From NCBI GenBank assembly GCA_032717465.1, contig CM064653.1, positions 32,081,809-32,145,808 on the forward strand: a stretch of 64,000 bases of DNA, read 5' to 3'. Below are positions 60,526-64,000 of the stretch, piece by piece; positions within the stretch are counted from its first letter, which is position 1, and each line of letters starts with the position of its first letter. The notes beneath the pieces are model-generated. The model ran no database searches and was not told the origin of the DNA. It was given only the letters and a program-made list of their open reading frames with translations. This stretch comes from Coenobita brevimanus (lineage: Eukaryota > Arthropoda > Malacostraca > Decapoda > Coenobitidae). Position numbers and translations under genes: made by a program.

Positions 60526-60799
60526 TAGTGATTGCCGGCAAAAATTTGCGGAACTTACTAATAACCTTTCCATCACAAAATGTGTGTCGATACTATTACC
60601 TTTGTTTCCATACCGTTATTGAGCCCACACTGACCAATTCTTATCAAAAAGCAGAAGAAAATTATAATTGCATATATTCGCATATCGCGATTTCCGACGA
60701 CTGCTCCCCGCCACGTCGTGCGCTTTTGCCAAAATATTTGTTTGGTATTTTTCTGACACTTGTTGGAGTTACCCCGACCTAATGCAAAAAGATTTAGGT

Positions 60800-61095
60800 C
60801 GACTTCTATTACCATTCTCGTGAAAGATACGAAGAGGCGCACAGACAAACATAGCCTCACATTATTATATATATATATAAGGTTTGTTTCGATTTGGAGC
60901 AAACTTAGTAGAAAAGCTGAAGGTTAGGCAAGCTTGATGAGATCAGATTTTTAGGACAATAAATTAAAGGTCATGGTCAGAGGGCATCGTAAACTCAAAC
61001 AATTTTGATCCTATTTGAACTGTTCTTAGTAGAAGGGTTGATGGTCAAGCAAAGAACGTCATTTGATTTTGAGGTCAGTGAATGTCAAAGCCAAA
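60800..61095 (+). repeat. Degenerate AGGTCA-type repeat
   Basis: CGCACAGACAAACATAGCCTC (60837) resembles the 3' terminus of the 18 kb element. It is followed by two roughly 110-base units: AGCAAACTTAGTAGAAAAGC, TGAAGGTTAGGCAAGC and AAAGGTCATGGTCAG, then TGAACTGTTCTTAGTAGAAG, GGTTGATGGTCAAGC and GAGGTCAGTGAATGTCAAAG. Confidence 0.5.
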
Positions 61096-61471
61096 GAGCA
61101 AAATCAAATTTTTGGCCCTTTGACCAGCTGTCGCGTGTAGGTGTTGCACTCTCTGCGTGCTCTTGTTTTCTAGAATCTCTCACATAATTGTTCTTCCTTT
61201 GTGGGTCTAACATACAGCTAAAAGTACTTTTTGGTGGTAGATCATTCAAAATATTAACATTTTCAACTAGCTCCCTGCAGAAGCGTGGTACTGTTTTTTT
61301 TTTTTTTTTTCCTGTTTTTTCTTCCCTTCTCCCTTCCTTCATAACATTCTGGGCCGAGGAAATCATTCCTCCCTTACCACAAACCTGGACACGCCCATGG
61401 CCGTTCCTGGTCCCTCTTTCCCCTGAGTCCCGTCCAAGGGAAGTGGGGGTGACTGGAGATGGGGCGGGGGG
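61096..61471. other. Unassigned; minus-strand 137-codon open frame
   Basis: The minus frame 61085-61498 mixes low-complexity Lys runs with ordinary sequence (ESATPTRDSWSKGQKFDFAL at its end). I recognise no domain. A run of about twenty T lies at 61291-61311. Confidence 0.3.
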
Positions 61472-61642
61472 ATGGGGGTAGCCGGTATTGGATAGCACAT
61501 TATTTCCACAAATGGAAAGAACCTGGTTCGATTCTAAGGCCGGTCAAACTCTTAAACAAAATTTGTTTACCTCTCAATGGACTTCGTAAAAATTGTCTGC
61601 CTTTAATGATCTCGAGCAATCGATAAACAATAATCTAGGCCT
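61472..61642 (+). mobile_element. tRNA-derived SINE (family D)
   Basis: An A box TAGCCGGTATTGG (61479-61491) and a B box GGTTCGATTCT (61525-61535) are 34 bases apart, with GGAAAGAACCTGGTTCGATT and CTAAGGCCGG giving a tRNA-like 3' half. A body of about 100 bases ends where the (ATC)n array begins, so the array has probably grown from the SINE tail. Confidence 0.75.
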
Positions 61643-61691
61643 TCATCATCATCATCATCATCATCTTCTTCTTCTTCTTCTTCATTTTCAC

Positions 61692-61728
<37 letters not shown>

Positions 61729-61754
61729 TTCTTCTTCTTCTTCTTCATTTTCAC

Positions 61755-61815
<61 letters not shown>

Positions 61816-61842
61816 TTCTTCTTCTTCTTCTTCTTCTTCTTC
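61643..61842 (+). repeat. Higher-order (CAT)n(CTT)nCATTTTCAC array
   Basis: Three successive blocks of (CAT)n followed by (CTT)n, the first two ended by CATTTTCAC, then restart; (CAT)n lengthens in each block. This is a compound trinucleotide array with a duplicated junction. Confidence 0.95.
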
Positions 61843-62189
61843 TTGTGGGAGTGAAATGGTAATAGAATTTGTTGTGGCTTCAGTGTGGCAGTGTTGTCTT
61901 ATTCAGAGCTGACAATTCCCGCCTCCAATAATCCGGCGGTAAATAAAAACAAACCCTGAATATATTAAGCTGCATATGCGATCACAAGAGCACACAACAT
62001 AGTAAAGAAACACTGGGTCTGATACCATAGCAACACCAATATGTAGATTAGTTATTCGTTTCAAGTTACACACCAGAGAATTAACGAAGTCACACGGTTC
62101 TCTCTTATTCCAGCCCAGCGCGACAAAAAGACCCGTTTACCAGTTTGTCACTCATATCAGAACAAAACTTTATTGCTTGGTTGCACACC
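61843..62189. other. Unassigned stretch
   Basis: No gene recognised. Confidence 0.35.
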
Positions 62190-62191
62190 CA

Positions 62192-62243
<52 letters not shown>

Positions 62244-62305
62244 CGCACAGTTAATGGGATCGCAACATAAAAAAAATGCAAAATTTGTAGAAAAGATGAA
62301 GGGCG

Positions 62306-62375
<70 letters not shown>
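62190..62375. repeat. Two (AC)n arrays about 70 bp apart
   Basis: AC runs at about 62194-62240 and 62310-62374. Confidence 0.96.
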
Positions 62376-62377
<2 letters not shown>

Positions 62378-62757
62378 CTCAGTACGTCTGCATTCCTTCA
62401 TATTTCAGCAGAGGAGGCACTAACTCAGAGATCATTAAGTAAATACAGGAATGCTAAATCAGGGGAATATATATATATCAGAAACTGGCAGTTCCCATTA
62501 ATTGTACAAGAGTTCCCCTTATATTTCTCTTTTTCTACTTCTCACTTTTTTCTGCTTGCTAATCCAAAGCTGAAAGAGGGTTGGTATGTTTCTCTGCCCA
62601 CATATACAGTAGTTTTTATTTTTTTAATGTGTCTCTTTAATATGATACATCAAGGAGAAAAGTGACGGACATGCCTTAACGGTGAAGTAGATGCAGTGGA
62701 ATAGAAAGCGAATTTTCGTCCCCCTGACTGTACGCCGAGCAGTAGGTGTTAATAGCA
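62376..62757. other. Unassigned, AT-rich
   Basis: No gene recognised; a short AT run lies at 62467-62478. Confidence 0.4.
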
Positions 62758-62960
62758 TGCTTTTTTTTTTTTTATTACTCCAAACACCAGGCGATTTCAC
62801 ATAGTTCATAGGAAAGCCCCTCGTAGTGAATGGGACAGAACAGTGTCTATTAACTCCTTCACTACCAAATGCATCCCACTAGAATGAGTAATAGCCTGCT
62901 ACTTGTTGATGGCAGGACGCCATCGTACTGAATCGTCTTAACATACCGAAGAATAGTTAC
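62758..62960. mobile_element. TTAA-family ends
   Basis: TATTACTCCAAACACCAGGC with GATTTCACATAGTTCATAGG (62774-62812) is a core copy, and CCCTCGTAGTGAATGG (62818) a right end. TTAACTCCTTCACTACC at 62850 is a very clean left terminus with TTAA intact. GCCATCGTACTGAATCG near 62920 is another right end. Confidence 0.6.
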
Positions 62961-63430
62961 ATCTCGTTATTTCGCAGACTTAGGTGAACAGCACAACCAT
63001 TGCATCCGGAGCATGTAGATGATCGTGGATTATTATACGAAATAAACGAATCCATAACCAAGATAATGAAACTATAAGCTATTTCTGACTAAACTTCACT
63101 CCAGGGGAAGAAAAAAAAAAGTGTGCGTTCTGTATTCATCAGTCTCAGATTTAAGATTAACACCGATATTTCCGGAAAATAACAAACGCAGTTATTGTCA
63201 TTAAATGACAGTACAAAACGAAAACTCAGTTAGATCGGGACTTGCCATTCGGTTGACCATGCAATCGATCGGACCCACTATGACAGATCATCCAGGCTGC
63301 TATCCAAATTTCCAGGAATCCAGTATTGGTAAGATTATGTGAGGAGAGAGGGAAAAGGGTGAGAGGAAGGAAGGTGTGGGAGAGAAGAGAGGAGATGGGC
63401 GCTAAAGTTCTTAATTACCACATATGGTAA

Positions 63431-63432
<2 letters not shown>
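62961..63432. other. Unassigned stretch
   Basis: No gene recognised; G/A-rich around 63340-63400. Confidence 0.35.
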
Positions 63433-63469
<37 letters not shown>

Positions 63470-63486
63470 CACACACACACACACAT
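63433..63486 (-). repeat. Compound (CT)n(CA)n microsatellite
   Basis: A CT run followed by a short CA run; on the minus strand this is (TG)n(AG)n. Confidence 0.95.
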
Positions 63487-63781
63487 ACTCACATCATATC
63501 GACCCAGGTAATGCCGCCTCATCACCATGCAAATGACATGTACCATTTTTTGCTCCGAGCTCATGTCATTTGGAACCGAAAAACTCTAGCGTACAAAAGA
63601 CGGATTCGGCTATACTCCATCTCGTCTTCCTGCCAACCCAGCCTCCATCTAAACTATTTATTCGATCTGAGATGGAGCATGTGGAAGTGTGCTGTTATGT
63701 TGAGATCATCCTTCCAGTACGGTGACGTCTTTTCAAGTTTGTTTCTGCTATCTCCAAGCGCCTTTATGCGGCTTGAGAGAG

Positions 63782-63783
<2 letters not shown>
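63487..63783. other. Unassigned unique segment
   Basis: Non-repetitive and open on the plus strand for about 95 codons, with no recognisable domain. ATGCAAAT, an octamer-like motif, occurs at 63528. Confidence 0.3.

Positions 63784-63818
<35 letters not shown>
63784..63818. repeat. Poly-T tract (35 T)
   Basis: A perfect run of 35 T. Read on the minus strand it would be a poly-A run, which could mark the tail of a minus-strand retroposon, but no such body was identified beside it. Confidence 0.95.
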
Positions 63819-63819
<1 letters not shown>

Positions 63820-63834
63820 GCTGAACGGGTTAAA

Positions 63835-63910
63835 TATGGCCTTCATTAACTCCTCCAGTACTAGAAGCCTCACCTAAGCTTAACAAAATAATCTGGAAAA
63901 TAAGTATATA
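63835..63910 (-). mobile_element. TTAA-family end
   Basis: TTAACTCCTCCAGTACTAG at 63847 with CACCTAAGCTTAACAAAATA and ATCTGGAAAATAAG: a terminus with intact TTAA and a reversed, degraded core. Confidence 0.5.
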
Positions 63911-63931
63911 CAAAGGAATACATTATTAGAT

Positions 63932-64000
63932 TCAGCTGATTACAGCTGAAATTTCCCCATAAAATCAGCTGATTACAGTTGAAATTTCCCCATAAAATAA
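63932..64000 (+). repeat. 33-bp tandem repeat at the window edge
   Basis: TCAGCTGATTACAGCTGAAA with TTTCCCCATAAAA occurs twice, at 63932 and 63965, with one difference. The second unit ends at the window boundary, so the array may continue outside. Confidence 0.93.

Noticed and set aside
63784..63834. Poly-A tail of a minus-strand retroposon
   Set aside because: No retroposon body or target duplication could be recognised beside the 35-T run.

Overview
This window is eukaryotic and invertebrate, not bacterial. It has no operons, no ribosome-binding-site pattern and no intact long coding region. Perfect dinucleotide arrays of AC, AG and AT, some 50 to 450 bases long, occur every one to two kilobases. 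Strand-biased purine or pyrimidine blocks more than a kilobase long alternate with minisatellites, tRNA-derived SINEs, short inverted-repeat transposons and decayed LINE reverse transcriptases. I infer a decapod crustacean (crab, shrimp or lobster type). A related marine invertebrate is possible, because no gene pins the species.

Layout. From 0 to 8 kb there is a complete small hAT element with an 8-base target duplication (792-1086), a tRNA-headed SINE, a second SINE in reverse (2240-2617), a LINE reverse-transcriptase remnant (2771-3170, minus) and the first members of a dispersed inverted-repeat family with TTAA-like ends. From 8 to 16 kb there are CA/CT-rich blocks, a third SINE family and two candidate promoters, near 14.6 kb and 16.1 kb. 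From 17 to 20 kb there is a second LINE remnant (17062-17660) and two arrays of 130-141 base units rich in AGGTCA/TGACCT. From 20 to 35 kb there are microsatellites and long purine or pyrimidine blocks with an abrupt strand switch near 30.03 kb. From 36 to 41 kb there is a 30-base minisatellite, a complete 285-base Tc1/mariner-type element flanked by TA, and a second copy of the 2240 SINE. From 42 to 43 kb there is a satellite with a period of about 119 bases. From 46 to 55 kb there is a 450-base AC array, a 16/32-base minisatellite and about 3.9 kb of GTGG- and GGGAGG-rich minisatellite. From 56 to 64 kb there are degenerate small tandem repeats, another SINE whose tail runs into a (CAT)n(CTT)n array, and more TTAA-family ends.

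No gene can be confidently called. The best hints of host function are a CpG-rich segment with five CCAAT boxes and a TATA-like box (15711-16126), a TATA/Inr arrangement followed by a five-codon mini-exon with a strong splice donor (14560-14740), and one possible terminal exon on the minus strand (20789-20850). Everything else looks like repeat-driven intergenic or intronic DNA.

The most interesting unlisted signal is the dispersed family whose ends read TTAAC-CCTTCACTAC-ATGACG and whose subterminal core reads CAGACGATTTTATTCAGCTT. I can trace roughly two dozen copies of the core in both orientations across the whole window. Several copies are complete 0.2-0.7 kb elements with long imperfect terminal inverted repeats. 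The ends resemble piggyBac-type TTAA elements, but that assignment is inference.
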